Shown here: positions 11,311-24,077 of the stretch, piece after piece | Numbering within the stretch: the first letter of the stretch is position 1 | How the letters are laid out: the number at the start of each line of letters is the position of its first letter | NCBI GenBank assembly: GCA_002914805.1 | Contig: JXTB01000093.1 | Span: 997,165 to 1,061,164 of the forward strand | Source: Parasponia andersonii | Lineage: Eukaryota; Streptophyta; Magnoliopsida; Rosales; Cannabaceae | Direction of reading: 5' to 3' | DNA: 64,000 nt | The notes under the pieces: generated by a model | What the model was told of the DNA's origin: nothing | The model's input: the letters and a program-made list of their open reading frames with translations, nothing else | Database searches by the model: none | Translations under genes and position numbers: made by a program

Positions 11311-13719
11311 TATTTACTCTTTTTGTATTTAAATAATTATTGTCTACGTGAAACCATAGCTTTTTTTTTTTTCAGTAATATTTACTCTTTTTCGTGTTTT
11401 AATAGTCTTTATACATTCCCCTCCAACTTTTCAACTATAGGCTCACTCACAAGGAAAATTTCCAACTTTCATTAGTCAAACGAACTGTCAACGTAACCCT
11501 ACGAAGTACGGACATAATGTAATAAAAAGCTAAGCCAAGAAGATTGCATTGGGAATTGTTTCTACTTCTCAGCCCCAAAACAAAAATTCTCCAGGTTGAC
11601 TTTCTACCAAAATAAATGGTTACGAAGAAAAAAAATATAAAATAATAGTTTAGACAATATTTTGAAAATAAAAGGGCAAATAAATAATGAGACAGAAATT
11701 TAAGTGTGTAAATCACGTGAGAGCTGCATCAAATCCATGTTTGATGCCCAATCCCGTCTCACCCACAAAAAATATGGTAGCAAATTTTAAATACAAATTT
11801 TTCAGCAAAGAAATAAATAATTAAGTTATATATATATATATATATATATAGATGAAATGCAAACTATATTGTTTATTCAGCTGTACGCAACAGTTAAATC
11901 TTATACAGGATTAGGGCTAGATGGGTCTGACTGGGAATGATTGATCCACATTTCCTACCAATATTCCAATGCTGTCAAATATTGTTTAGTATTACCTGAT
12001 AAACCTATTTAATTAAAAGTTAGCTAGCTAGTTTCTTAATTAATTGAACCCTACTATAGGATGACATTACTTCAAATGCTACAAAGTACAACTATCAATC
12101 AAGTTACATATATAATATTATATGGAACAAATAATCAATTCCACATCATTGATTTTGATTGTTTCTCTTTAAATATTGTTCTTTTTTATACACTACTAAA
12201 GAACAAATTCGCATTAATATTGCCGTTATACTTCACAAACTTATGTACATTTATGTATTAGATATGGGGCCGTGCGGCCAAAAAAACAGTTGTCCACTAT
12301 GATATTTAATATTGCAATTTATTTATTTTTGTGCAATCTATAGATTGGATAACAACAATATTCAAATTGAAATAAAAATATAGTGGTAGACAATAAATAA
12401 AGGAGAATAGTTATGATTATAGTGAAGCCTTCTAAGTTTTGCCAATCACCTAACAATTAAAATGACATAATTCCATAGCTTTATATAAGTGCACAAAAGT
12501 TAATGATAACACTAGATCTTATGTTGACCTTTTTCCATTTATGTCCCACATTTTTGTTTTCTTGCATAGCCATTTACACACTCTCTTCACTCCAAAAAGT
12601 TACGGTGTACTTTATTTTTCTATTTGATGTCCCCAAATCATGTTTTATCCCTTTACTTTCGTTTGTTTTATTATAAAAATACCCAACAAATATTTTTGAA
12701 TATGCAAGAGATAGTCGTTAATCCTCTACGATGTTGTTTATGTGTTAAAAACTTGAAAGTAAATCATTATTGCTCCAATTAGTACTAGCTACACATAGTG
12801 CATCTATTAACAATTGCTAAAATAATTTGACTGATTTAAACATCATATTAAAATAAACAAAATTATAATTTAGCCACTGAAAATACTAGTTAACGTAGTG
12901 CGAACATTTATGTTGCTAAATTTAATTTTCGTATTTAAAAAGTGGTATTTAGCTACTTTACCCTCGTATAATAATTTAGCATCATTTATTATCTAATTGA
13001 AATTACACACCAAAGGTATGCACTAGCCATTCTGTGCTATTTATTATCAGTATCTATTTTTCTTTCACAGTAGCAAGAACTTCTGATCTTGAATTTATGG
13101 TTTTTGTTCATAGAGAATCAGAGATGAATAAATATGTTGCGGGTAACAATAAGTATGGCCGTCTTTGTCTCATTTATAATCTCATGATGTATAATTTATA
13201 ATAATGTAAGACTATTTCGAACACCAATTAAAGAAATATAGCATTAATTAATAAATTTTACAATTTTTTTTTTTTGTTTTTGTCAAATTTCATCGTCCAT
13301 ATATGTATATATCTATATACATATATTTGTGTTTTTAACTCTTTCTACTTGCTTTAATTAGTAAACCTTCCACACCGCGAGATCATACAATTTAATGTAA
13401 TGGATAAATATACCAAAAACTGACATTGTTTTGGAACTTTACTACAAAGTACAAATTCCACATTCATGATACATAGAGACATATTATTTTAAAGTTGGAA
13501 TTTTCTTTAATTTGGATTAGAAAGATTTTATAAACAATGTTACACGCACCATTACCACATCATCAGTGGCATCATTGTAATATGAAGAAAAAGAAAAGGT
13601 GTGATTACATAATATCATGAAAAAAAGGGGCGAAACATAAAAAATTAAAATATCACTGAGCAAAAGAGAAAAAGAAAGAAAAAAAAAAAAATGAATGAAG
13701 TTTGCTGCAAAAGTAAGAA

Positions 13720-14732
13720 GAAAGAAGAAGCACATTAGGGAGAAAAAGGTTTAGCTAAGAATTTTCTCGGGGGAGAGAGAAAGTGAGAAAATGCTGGAAA
13801 ATTTAGGGCTTGTATGGTGCTCCGATCCATCTCTGTAGCGGCTCCGATCCGTACTTCCCTAGACAAGGCAATAAATGCTTTAGATCCGGCTGTCTGATAC
13901 CACATTCGTAGCATTGTAATTGCCATTTTCAACTTTTTGTTTTTTTGGAGGGTTTATCTTCGAGCTTGGGATCTCAATGGTGCTCCATGGAGCTTCATAC
14001 GCGGAGTTTTGAAGCCGCTTTGAGTTGGTAAGTCGAGTACTTTGTCTACTTTCTTCCAAAGTGGTATAATTTTGGACAGTTGGAACTCTATAATGGAGTG
14101 GTGTATTGGTCATGAAGTCGAATTTGAGTTCGAATTAGGGCTTCTTTGAGTGATAACCCTCACATTTTTTTTTACTATGTATATATATGCATATAAATAT
14201 AGGTGAGGAGAATTTAGGGTTTTGAGATTTGGTTTCTATATAAAGTATGTTAATTTGATTGGTGTTTTTCTCTGTTAGATTGGATATGGACAATTTGGCC
14301 TCTGCTTTTCGAGTGGTACAGTTGCTTGAGTAATTATGCTAATTTACGCAAGTTTTGTAATATAATATACACGGATTTGATGTTGAGTTGACTTGGACAC
14401 ACCATCTACGGTTCCTATGGGTATTGGGTCGCTTGCACTGGAAATTAATTGATTCTTAGAAATTTTTTCGAGAAGGGCAAATCAGAACACGCCTTGGGTT
14501 TTCTATGGCCGAAAGCGATTGCGGGCTTTAATTATTTTCCTCTGTAATATACACTACGGATTATTATTTAGTTTTTTTTTTTTGGGGGAAAAGGGCTTAA
14601 TTATCATCACTGCGAGGACAAGCATAATATGTGCACTATGGATAGTTCTTCCATGTACAAGAGTTGTATGATTCTGGGTTGTATCGAGAGATTGGTGTTG
14701 GAATTTTGAGACTGTGGCTTTTGGTGGCGGAG
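13720..14732 (+). promoter_or_regulatory. Probable 5' leader of the gene at 14733
   Basis: The coding start at 14733 is preceded by about 1 kb less AT-rich than the upstream desert. A short upstream frame of 15 codons starts at ATG 13791. The transcription start and any 5'-UTR intron borders cannot be fixed from sequence alone. Confidence 0.3.
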
Positions 14733-17700
14733 ATGCCTCCTTCTCCAGCATTGAGGTGTTCCCCTGGAAGGGAACTGAGAGGCAACAATCACAAGCGAGG
14801 ACACAGTTTTGAGGGTGGATTGCTCTTCAGAGAAAAAGATGACGATCTCGCTCTGTTCAGCGAAATGCAGACCCGAGAAAGAGAGAATTTTTTGCTTCAG
14901 TCCTCAGATGACCTGGAAGCCACATTTTGTAATATTCTATTCTGAACGTTATTTTATGTGTTTTTTTTTTCCCCCCCTTCCAAGTTTAGAACTTTTACAT
15001 TATTTTGAGGGTTTCATCTGGCTTATGGGTATTTGATGTTCTCTTTGATTTTCACTTCAACAGCTTCGAAGTTAAGGCACTTTTCAGATATTAAGCTTGG
15101 AATCTCCATTCCAGTACGAGGAGAGAGTACCAATGACCTGCTTAATATCGATGGGGAGAAAAATGACTATGACTGGTAAGTTCCGTTTTCCCAATTGATG
15201 ATAATTTTGACTAAACTGGCTCTTTGCTTTGTTATACAATTCTGGACTTCTGGTATCAGAGAAGAGAGCTAATTTGCACCAGTAGCAACTTCTGTGTTCC
15301 AAATTTTTGGGCATTGCAACTGTTTAGGTTGTGGTAGAAATATAGTAAGTCGAAATGTCGAATCATAGAAAGTGTGTTTTTATTCTGTCTTGTGGAAAGA
15401 CTATGATAACGCTTTGAGTAAGCAGAACTATTAATCTGCTAAGATTATATTGTCCAAGCTGCATGTGTACGTGAAACTTGCATCTTATCTGTCCGTTAAT
15501 TCAAGTATGTCATTAAAAACTGGATAATTTTCTGTCTTCAATTTGTCAAGTTTTCGTAGAGTCATGAGTGAAGGTTTATTTTATTTATTTTTCATGTTAG
15601 AAATATGCAAGTTTTTTTTATCTTTTCATGATCCTAGACTCAATGTTTGTACTTTTTTTTTTTTTGAGGAGTTTGATTTATTGATGGTTTTTATTTATAT
15701 TTCTGAAGGCTATTGACACCTCCTGACACTCCTCTTTTTCCTTCACTGGATGATGAGCCACCACAACTTGCTTCTGCACGAAGGGGAAGACCCCGTAGTC
15801 AACCTATTTCAATATCAAGATCATCGACGGCAAGTGGCTAGATCATTTTAATGAGTAGAATTTTGTTTATCATGTTCTCTGAAATATCTGGATATCTCTT
15901 TACCTCTTCTTTTAAAGCATACCTACGTCTTTCACAGATGGAGAAGGGTTATAGAAGCAGTAGGGGTAGTGCAAGTCCAAATCGTTTAAGCCCATCTCCT
16001 CGTTCTGGTAGCAGTACATTTCAATCAAGAGGAAGGCCATCATCAGCCCGTCAATCCAGTCCATCTCCAAGTATACGGCCTGCTACTCCATCACGAAGAC
16101 CATCTAGTCCTCCAAGTAAACCCTCAACTCCTGTTCCTAGGTCTTCTACCCCAACTCCCCGTAGAATGAGCACTGGGTCTGGTAGTGTGGCCTCATCAGG
16201 GACAAGGGGGATCTCCCCTGTAAAGACAAGTCGGGGGAACTCTGCTTCACCTAAAATAAGAGCATGGCAGACAAATATTCCAGGATTCTCCTCTGATGCA
16301 CCTCCAAACCTTCGTACTTCTCTTGCTGATCGACCTGCAACTTATGTAAGGGGTTCCTCACCTGCAACAAGAAGCGGAAGGGATTCTTCCTCCAAGTTCA
16401 GAAGGCAATCAATGTCACCAACTGCGTCTAGAAGTGTTAGTTTATCTCACAGTCATGAGCGAGATCCATTTAGCTCTCAGAGTAAAGGTTCTATTGCTTC
16501 TTCTGGTGATGATGATGTCGACTCTATTCAATCCATGCATGTGGGTAGTTTAGATCGCTCAACAACAAGAAGAGTTGATACTTTCTCGAATAACAGAGCT
16601 CCTATCCTTTCCAAAAAATCAGCCAAAATAGCGTCTCCATCTCCTGCTCCCAAAAGATCATTTGATTCTGCCCTTCGACAAATGGTATTTCTTACAGAAT
16701 CATTGCTTCATCTCATGAAATTTTTTGGAGTACCTGTCTTTATGTGTTCCTTTGAATCTTTTATTCTGTTTAAAGTGATCCAAGGTTAATAGTTTCTATT
16801 TTCTTTTCACATTTTTTTTTGGCTTGTATTGTTGCTCCTATCTGCTAGTGAATACTGTTCCCGAAGTCCCGCTCTTTCCCCTCTCTCTTCCTAATTTGTG
16901 TTTACTTGTCTTTTCCTAGTCTGAGGGATGTTTGTTATGCTGGGCTTAATTGTCATTATGAAAGAAACTGAACTGGAAAATGACGGGTTATATACACTTT
17001 TTCTCTCTTAGTACTTTCTGATTCTTCTGATTTCTTATTTGTTTGCTGATGCCTAATAATGATTAACTTGCAAATTGAAGGGAAGATAACATTTTTATAT
17101 TAGTTAATTGGGTTCTGATGTCAGTTAGCTTCTATTCTATCCATAGAATACATTCTTTCTTACTGAATTCCATATTTTTGTTTGAGTGGGTATACATATA
17201 GACTTGCCTACTGTCAGTTTGTATAATATTTCCACTGCTGAACTCATTTTTAGGTGATTTTGAGCTGATACTATAATTTTAGGGTCTGTTTTTGTTGAAC
17301 ATATTTTTAGGTGATTTTGAGCTGATACTATGATTTTAGGGTCTGTTTTAGTTGAACATACTTGTGGTCATTTGACAACATTGTGATTCTTTTTCCTTCA
17401 GTACCACTAATTTATCCTGTAGATTAAAAGTGTTGAATTTTATGAATAACCTTTGGACAGCGCTTTCATGAACCCAGTAGTGTTCTTTTGTTCACTACTT
17501 CGCTGAGATACTTTTGTGGTGATTTCTTCCGCTCCTGCTTAAACCAATATAACCAAATTTCTAGGTGACAACCACAAGGATTGTTTTGATACTGAGCTAT
17601 TAATTGATATGTATGTTTAACTCCTTATAATATTCGGGTTGCCAGCTTCAGTTCACATCTAATGTACTCTAACATCTTTGCAGGATCATCGGAAAAGTCC

Positions 17701-20700
17701 TCAAAATATGTTTAGACCGCTTTTATCCAGTGTCCCTAGCACCACCTTTTACGTTGGTAAAGCAAGTTCTGCACATCGTTCTTTGATCTCTAGAAATTCA
17801 TCAGTCACAACAAGCAGCAATGCAAGTTCTGATCAAGGCACAAGTGCTGCACCTGATACTGAAGGGAGTGATCACAACCAAGAAGACGTGGCTAGTGAGT
17901 ATGAGAGAGTACCATTTTCTGATGTTCCCGAGGAAGTATTTGCCTTTGATAAGATGGATATTGTAAATGAAGCCATTGGTCATGAAATTGATGATGGATC
18001 AATTGACATAACTAATGATGGTTTTAATAGAAGCCCTAAAACTGAGTTTGTTCCTGCTGAACCTGGAGAGTCCTGCCACCATGGTATTGTTGCAGAAGTG
18101 GGTCCAACTTCGGAAGCTTCTTTCGTTAATGATGATTTTTCTGAGGTTGATAGTCTTGAAATTATGGTGGTTTGTTCTAGATGTGGTTGCAGATATCATG
18201 CTTCTGAGGAAGAGGAAAGGGTCACTGGACTTTGTCTGGAATGCACTATGAAAGATAAACTTTTGAGGATAACGACGGTGGAGACAGCTGTAGTTATCAG
18301 CACCTCCCCGGTGTCATCTACAAACACTTCAGAAGAAGAAAAACCTTCTGATGATTTTGCATCTGAGATTGCTGTACCTGAATTGCAACAAGTTACTGAA
18401 GTGTGTGAGCGAAAGAGTTCCCAGGATGAGGAGATTGTTGAAGGTGGCAAAATTTCTTACAATGAGCAAAGTCATAATTACTTGCAAGAAAATTCCGTGT
18501 CAAGGTCAGAGTTGGAAGGAGGCAAGGATAGTTTTACCAAACAGCAAGAGGAGGAGGACCTCTTAGCTGTTGGCCAGGGTCTACACAGTAATGACACTGG
18601 AGGAAAAAGCTTACATCACTCCACTGATTATTCAAATTTGAAGTTCGATGTTTCAGAGGGTGCAGGAATTTCTGTATTGCTGAAGAGAACAAGCAGTAGC
18701 AAGGGGCCTGTTGTTCAGGGCAGGAATTTTTCGGCTTCTAGCATGCCGTATGATGCTCTGTCATATGCCAAGGATAGTGCAGGCAGCATGAGAAGCTCCA
18801 TTGGGCATGGCAGTTTCTCCACATCATCCTCTGTTGATTTTGGTACCCGGCCAACAGATAGTCGGGTACAACGACAGTTAAGTAGTGGCAGGAAATCAGA
18901 CATGGAGCACTACAGCAAAAACACAAAACATCAAACTGTTGGCTCATCTTTCTGTGGCACTGCAGACCTTTCTCATCAAGCATTATCCCTCTCAACGAAC
19001 ACACATGAAGATAATTCTCATGTTTCAACTGGCAATATGGAATACGATGTCGTAAGGGAGACACTTGTAACATCTCACGATCATTTGCTAGCTTCAGAAT
19101 GTACTGAAGCGGATGTGTCTGATACACCTTCTATGAGGACATTTGTTGTTGAGAAAGATGATTATGAACACCACAACAGCAATATAACAGTTGATGCCTC
19201 TACCTCACAGACAAATTATAACGCCTGTGGCTCTCATGTAGAGTTGCCAAAAGGTACCAGTAGTGTGACAGAACTAGAACTGGATACGATTTCTGGATCT
19301 TCTTGTAAGGAGGAAGGCACCATTCTCAATGTTGATAAAATTGATACTGAGGTTGTAACCCATGGCTCCGCGGTTACAGTATCTGAAATAGAAACTGAAA
19401 GTCGTCATCATAGTACCCCTGGTTCAGCGAGTGATAATATCTCTCTTGCATCAAAGAGCACCTCAGATGAACCCCTGGAGCCTTCACCTTTTAACCCTTG
19501 TGACAAGGATATGATAACTTCCGCTACAGACTCCAGGATCTCTGATCAGGCTCATGACATCCTAGGTAAGATTTGTCTTGGATTGTGATTGTTGTTGCTG
19601 ACCTTTGATCCTTTACTTCTAGTAGTCCAGTCTCAGTGAATATCCCCTGTTCTATGAATCTAAGAGTATTCATACACTATAGAAAGCCTGATTCGAATGG
19701 TTTTAAGTATGATTACTAATTCTATAATTCTAATAACGGTGCTTTCAGATCAGTACCTATGTAACATGGGCTATGTTTATTTTTTTATTTTTTATTTTTA
19801 TTTTTATTTTTTGATAAGATGCCTATTTTGTCTCCCTTGGACTCAAACTCATGACCTAACCATCACACTCATATACACCCTGAGTCCCATACCAATTGAG
19901 CTAGCCCTGTTGGTAACATAGGCTATGTTTGGTAGAGAGGAAAGAAAGTAGAAGGGAAGGAAAACTTAGGAGGGAAAGAAAATGTATAAGATGGAAAGGA
20001 AAGTGTTTTTCTTTCGTTGTTGTTTAGTATTTAGGAAGGAAAGAAATTAGTATATCTTAAAATGACTATTTTTTCCTTTTTATTAAAATTTTAAAATTAA
20101 TGTATAAAATTATTTTAGTAAATTCATTTTCACATGTTGATTAAAAAACACTTTTCTTTCCCCTTTTCTCTCCATTTTTTGAGGGAAAATATTCTTGTAG
20201 GGCCAACCATTTTTCCCCCACCTTCTCTCTCTTTTTCCCTTCCCTTCCCTTTTTCCTTCTACCAAACAATCCAATTTTTTAGTTTCCCTCCACTTTCGCT
20301 CTAACTTTTTCCTTCCTCTCACTTTCCCTTCCTACCAAACATAGCCGTAACGAAGAGGTCGAATTTCATATTAGCTTTGTAATGATCCAATCATCGTATA
20401 TTATGTACACTATCACTTACTGATACTGAAATGCTCTAAGGACTGAAATTAACACCAATTCTGTCCTTTCTGTGCAATTTCAAATGCTAAATATACCTTT
20501 GCATCTTTGGCTTCATCTCTGCAACATAAACTTGTTAGGTTTGTTCGTAATATGGCTGACCTGAGTGCTCATTCTCATTTGTTTATTTATTTTATACCTT
20601 ATGTATTTTTGAAGTGAGTTCTTCTTGGAGTCAGTTTTACCAATTGAATCTTTCCTCCACTTTTTCATTTATACTTTGTGACTGACGAATTCTGTGTATT

Positions 20701-21141
20701 TTGATAGAGCAAGAATCAATGATAATGGTAGAGTGTCAAAGGGGAAGTAAGGCGAGAAGCCTAACGTTGGAAGAGGCAACAGATACAATTCTTTTCTGCA
20801 GCTCCATTGTCCATGAGCTGGCCTACCAGGCTGCAACAATAGCTCTGGAGAAGGAAAGCTCGGACTCATTAGAAGGCTCCCAGCCAACAGTTACAATATT
20901 GGGAAAATCCAATTCTGATAACAAGAAGGGCCTGCCTCGTGGCAGAACTGTTAGCAACCGCCCTTCGAAATCCCAGAAGGCCAGGAAAAGGCGGGTAGAG
21001 AAAGATGCCAAACCTCCTAGCATAACTGAGAATGATGAGAACGCTGTTGAACCATTAAAACGCAGTGTTGAGCCTCCTAACAAGCTGGATACAATGAGGC
21101 CTCCAAAGCTGGAATCGAAGTGCAATTGCACTATAATGTAA
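14733..21141 (+). CDS. Large basic Ser/Pro-rich protein with C-terminal CaaX motif
   Basis: Six exons give about 1163 residues: 14733-14928, 15064-15175, 15709-15829, 15938-16684, 17684-19565, 20708-21141; all junctions keep frame. It resembles Arabidopsis At1g27850, a long relative of the BASIC PROLINE-RICH PROTEIN (At2g40070/BPP1) microtubule-associated group; exact function is unknown. The start [17 protein letters not shown] is chosen over upstream in-frame Met because the family starts this way. The N-terminus carries [14 protein letters not shown] and [20 protein letters not shown]; residues about 145-390 are Ser/Pro/Arg-rich, strongly basic and likely disordered. The middle is acidic, with two CxxC pairs near residues 556-585 that could bind zinc. 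The end is a Lys/Arg-rich stretch then KCNCTIM, where CTIM fits a CaaX prenylation box. Intron 3 is GC-AG. Intron 5 holds a SINE and a MITE. Confidence 0.85.
15830..15937 (+). other. GC-AG intron 3 of the Ser/Pro-rich protein gene
   Basis: The donor is ACG|GCAAGT at 15830 and the acceptor TTTCACAG ends at 15937. Without this intron the frame stops at GCA AGT GGC TAG. The nearest GT donor (AA|GTGGCT) would break the frame of the next exon, which reads [19 protein letters not shown] in phase 0. Confidence 0.75.
17251..17363. repeat. 57-bp tandem duplication in intron
   Basis: Two nearly identical copies start TTTTAGGTGATTTTGAGC and run through AGGGTCTGTTTT.GTTGAACAT, with period 57. They lie in intron 4 (16685-17683) of the gene at 14733-21141 and differ at two or three bases, so the duplication is recent. 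Confidence 0.85.
19779..19912 (-). mobile_element. tRNA-derived SINE with 18-bp target duplication
   Basis: Read on the minus strand, it starts near 19912 with an RNA polymerase III A-box-like CTAGCTCAATTGGTATGG (19905-19888), a B-box-like GAGTTTGAGTCC (19850-19839), then an A-rich tail of AAAAAT units. The flanks are GTAACATGGGCTATGTTT (19761-19778) and GTAACATAGGCTATGTTT (19913-19930), an 18-bp target-site duplication with one mismatch. Box spacing, tail and target duplication together define a short SINE. It sits in intron 5 of the Ser/Pro-rich gene, antisense to it, and entered the left end of a MITE. Confidence 0.85.
19921..20346. mobile_element. MITE with 15-bp perfect TIRs, carrying a SINE at its left end
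   Basis: It starts GGCTATGTTTGGTAG and ends CTACCAAACATAGCC, a perfect 15-bp inverted repeat. The interior is purine-rich on the left (GGAAAGAAAG) and pyrimidine-rich on the right, so the whole element can fold back. Flanks GTAACATA and GTAACGAA may be an eroded 8-bp target duplication, which would suggest hAT, but this is uncertain. The neighbouring SINE duplicated the first ten bases of the left terminus, so the MITE is older. Confidence 0.75.
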
Positions 21142-22438
21142 GTTCATTCGGCACTCACCCTGCATCTCTGCCAACACCGTTAGCAGCATATACAAAGGCG
21201 ATGGAGCCGAATCCTTGTATTTTGATGGTTTTATGTTTGAGGGGCTGTTTGAATGTTGTCAATTGTTTTCGTTGGTTCCCATTTATTTGTTAGAAATGCC
21301 ACGTTGTGTTGGTGACGAAATTGTAAAGCTTTTTTCTTTTCATTTTTTTTTTCGTCATTAGGCTAATATTAGTTAAGGCAATGGAGGCTTGTGTTTGCTC
21401 CAGTTGCCACATTCTTGTTGGTGATTCTGATTTGGTTAATTCCTCGGTAGAGATAAGTGTGAATGAAAGCAAAACCACTCATTCATATTCGTTATGATTG
21501 TGAAGAGTATACCTTCCATTTATTCTTCCATTTTGAGATCAGAACTCTTCTTGCTCCAACTTCTTGCGGTTTTAAACAAAGTGCAAAATTGAACAATGGA
21601 TAGTAGAAATAAAAGAAAAGAGAGAAGAAATAAAGCAACTAAAAGCCGGGAAAATGAATCTTTTGGGACAACAAACGACGTGCTGATTTTAGGCATAAAC
21701 CGCCATTATTACCGGAAAAGGAGGTCTTATTGCCGGAAAAGGACGTCTACTTGGACGTAAAACGATAACTCAAACGGTTAAAGTTACCAAATACAAAACT
21801 TGCTTCAAAACTACTTTTTTTTTTTTTTTTTGTTGGTTGTTGTTGTTGTAAGTACAAAACTTGCTTACGGTTAGACAACAAGGGACAGCAGAATATGAAC
21901 TGAAAACGACTTGTGGTTTCATAAGCGATGATAATGCATACTGAGTGAACGTGAACTGTAAAGGACACGTAATTTATTTGCTCGGATAAGCTTCTGAAAG
22001 TGAACTTGCCATTTTATTAACTAGGCATAAACAATGTAACGCCAGAAATTTCTGAACATGAGAGACATTAATGTTCAGTGGTTAAAAACTTAAAACAACT
22101 AAATGCTGTGCGAAGAACAATATGTTCTTCTATCGTGAAAGCTAATATATTCATCAAAGCCACATGCTGGAAGATTTCCAATAGTACATTTTGTCGAAAA
22201 ACCAATCTAATTTGTTTCACTAACTGTCGTTCTGATAAAATATATGATCCTATATTCTATAATATATGATATGATATGAGTTAAAGTAGGTGATATTATT
22301 TGTAAGTAAAAGCTTTTGGAAATTAGACGTGACCGCAATAGAGTTTAAATTCTAGACATATGTAAAGACGAAAGCAAATTGTGAACCAAAAATGACGTTT
22401 TATAAGATAAACAGACAACAAATTTGGAACCCCTACCA

Positions 22439-22470
<32 letters not shown>

Positions 22471-22620
22471 AAACGACAACAACCAATTTGGAACAATAAG
22501 TGACACGCCTTTTTGAGCGAAAACACCATAAGTAAGATTACAGAGAATCAGAGATATTAACTGAGTCTTGGAGTCCCTGTCCAGACATATTTAGTTGCAA
22601 AAATTCGTATATTACTTTTA
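21142..22620. other. Intergenic DNA downstream of the Ser/Pro-rich gene
   Basis: The first few hundred bases are probably its 3' UTR. Beyond that I see poly(T)/poly(A) runs (about 21812, 22437) and no supportable gene. Confidence 0.5.
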
Positions 22621-22667
22621 GAAAGAAATTTGAAAAATACGGTGGTTTTCATTCTTTTAAGCTGTGG

Positions 22668-22910
22668 TACAGTTTTTATTAGAGAAATACTGTTTTTTTA
22701 AAAAATATTTAGAAAAATACTATTTTTAATATAATAATTAATAACTGATAATTAGTTTTCAGAAATTAGTAACTAATAACTAAAGGTATTTATAGCTGAT
22801 AAATAGTAACTATTAATTAGTTTCTAGAAATTGATAATTAGAAACCATTTTTAAAATGGTATTTTTCTAGAAAAAATTTTAAAAGTGATATTTTTCTAAT
22901 AAAAACTGTA
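22668..22910. mobile_element. Foldback (MITE-like) element
   Basis: TACAGTTTTTATTAGAGAAA at 22668 is inverted at the right end as TTTTTCTAATAAAAACTGTA, ending 22910. The termini match over at least 20 bases with one mismatch, and partly palindromic AT-rich sequence (ATAATTAG, AGTAACTA words) fills the middle. It is 243 bp and non-coding. The superfamily is not determined. Confidence 0.6.
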
Positions 22911-23032
22911 TGAAAATTAGAAAAAATTATGACTTCCGTATTTTTGTAATTTTTTTTGAATTTTTGTAGGTAAAAATATTAGAAACCCTTAATTAATAGT
23001 ATCATGTCCGGCTCGTTGATGTGCCATTATTG

Positions 23033-23320
23033 TATTTGTTTGTTTTCATGTCTAATTATTCTCATTTTTTATATTATGTTATTATTGTGTCTAATTGTGC
23101 CCGTTTTTTGCATTGAGTTATTTTCCATGCTTAATCGTGCTCATTTTTTATATTGTGTTTTTTTCATGCCTAATTATGTTTGTTTCTGATATTATGCTAT
23201 TTTCGCATTAATTACACCCGTTTTATATACTGTGTTATTTTCATGACTTATCTACCTTGTTTTTTATTATATTATTCTTGTGTCTAACATTGTCCATTTT
23301 TTATATCATATATGATTTCA
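23033..23320. repeat. Degenerate ~40-bp minisatellite, about 7 units
   Basis: Successive units follow the pattern ATG.CTAATTATG then CTCATTTTTTATATTGTGTT, each about 38-44 bases. The only long open frame here (23004-23189) is hydrophobic because of this T-rich repeat and is not a gene. The units are diverged, so the array is old. Confidence 0.7.
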
Positions 23321-24077
23321 ATCCTAAATGTTTCCATTTTCAAACACTTATTGTTCTTGTTCCATAATCATGCTCATTATTGATTTTTTTTTTCAAATTT
23401 AATTGTTTTAAAATTATTAGACATATTTCCTTTTAAGCAATTATAAATTGTTAATTATTATATAATGGAAAAGAATTTTTTGAAAATATAGATAACGTTT
23501 GTATGAAAATAAATTTAAATTGAAATATTAGAGTGCACGTTATAAATGATAATTAATTTAAATTTTTAGAGTTAAATATTTTCTAATTAAATTGACACAT
23601 TCTCAAACTAAATCAAAATATATAGCTCAAAGTTATAATTGGCAACTACTTAAATTTTATTTTATTTCTTAACCTTTTAAGAATTTTCTATTATGAATGA
23701 GTTTTACTTCAGATTCTTAATATTTTTTAAACTCTTTTACAAAAACTTATTAAATTTTGTAAAGTTTTTATTTTTAAAAAATTAGAAATTGACGCAATAT
23801 TTATAATATATACTACTTTTACTAAGAAATATTTTAATTTTAATTTTTTTTCTATTTTCTTATATTTATTATGGCCAGAAAAATTTAAAAAATTTAATTT
23901 AAGTATATTTTTTGCAAACTAATTATTTTTCTTCATCATGCCTATAATTCGTGAATGTCGTGCCAAGTGCATATGTCGTTCTGGTCAAATACAGTTATTA
24001 ATCGTGTCATGTCCGTATTAGCTCGTTTTAACACTATTACACAATTATCTATAACAAAATGTTGATAAACATAACTT

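Larger units (their letters stand above)
5571..13700. other. Gene-free AT-rich intergenic stretch
   Basis: About 8 kb without a supportable host gene. Open frames are short, low in complexity and lack recognisable domains. It contains a probable LTR fragment (6350-7290), two MITE-like elements (10399-10654, 10828-11114), local duplications (10750-11310) and a (TA)n run near 11830. Near 8230-8790 there are loosely repeated ATCTGCAC/GGATCGGAT-type motifs that I could not resolve into an element. The last part (about 12.5-13.7 kb) should hold the promoter of the gene starting at 14733, but no clear elements were recognised. Confidence 0.6.

Noticed and set aside
14664-14732. Upstream in-frame Met giving 23 extra residues to the Ser/Pro-rich protein
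   Set aside because: The family's conserved N-terminus begins at MPPSPA; the upstream residues look like untranslated leader.
19839-19905. Candidate tRNA gene
   Set aside because: A and B boxes are present, but there is no cloverleaf or acceptor stem. The A-rich tail and target duplication show a SINE.
22323-22529. Hydrophobic minus-strand frame with Phe run
   Set aside because: The Phe run is the translation of a poly(A) tract; no family features.
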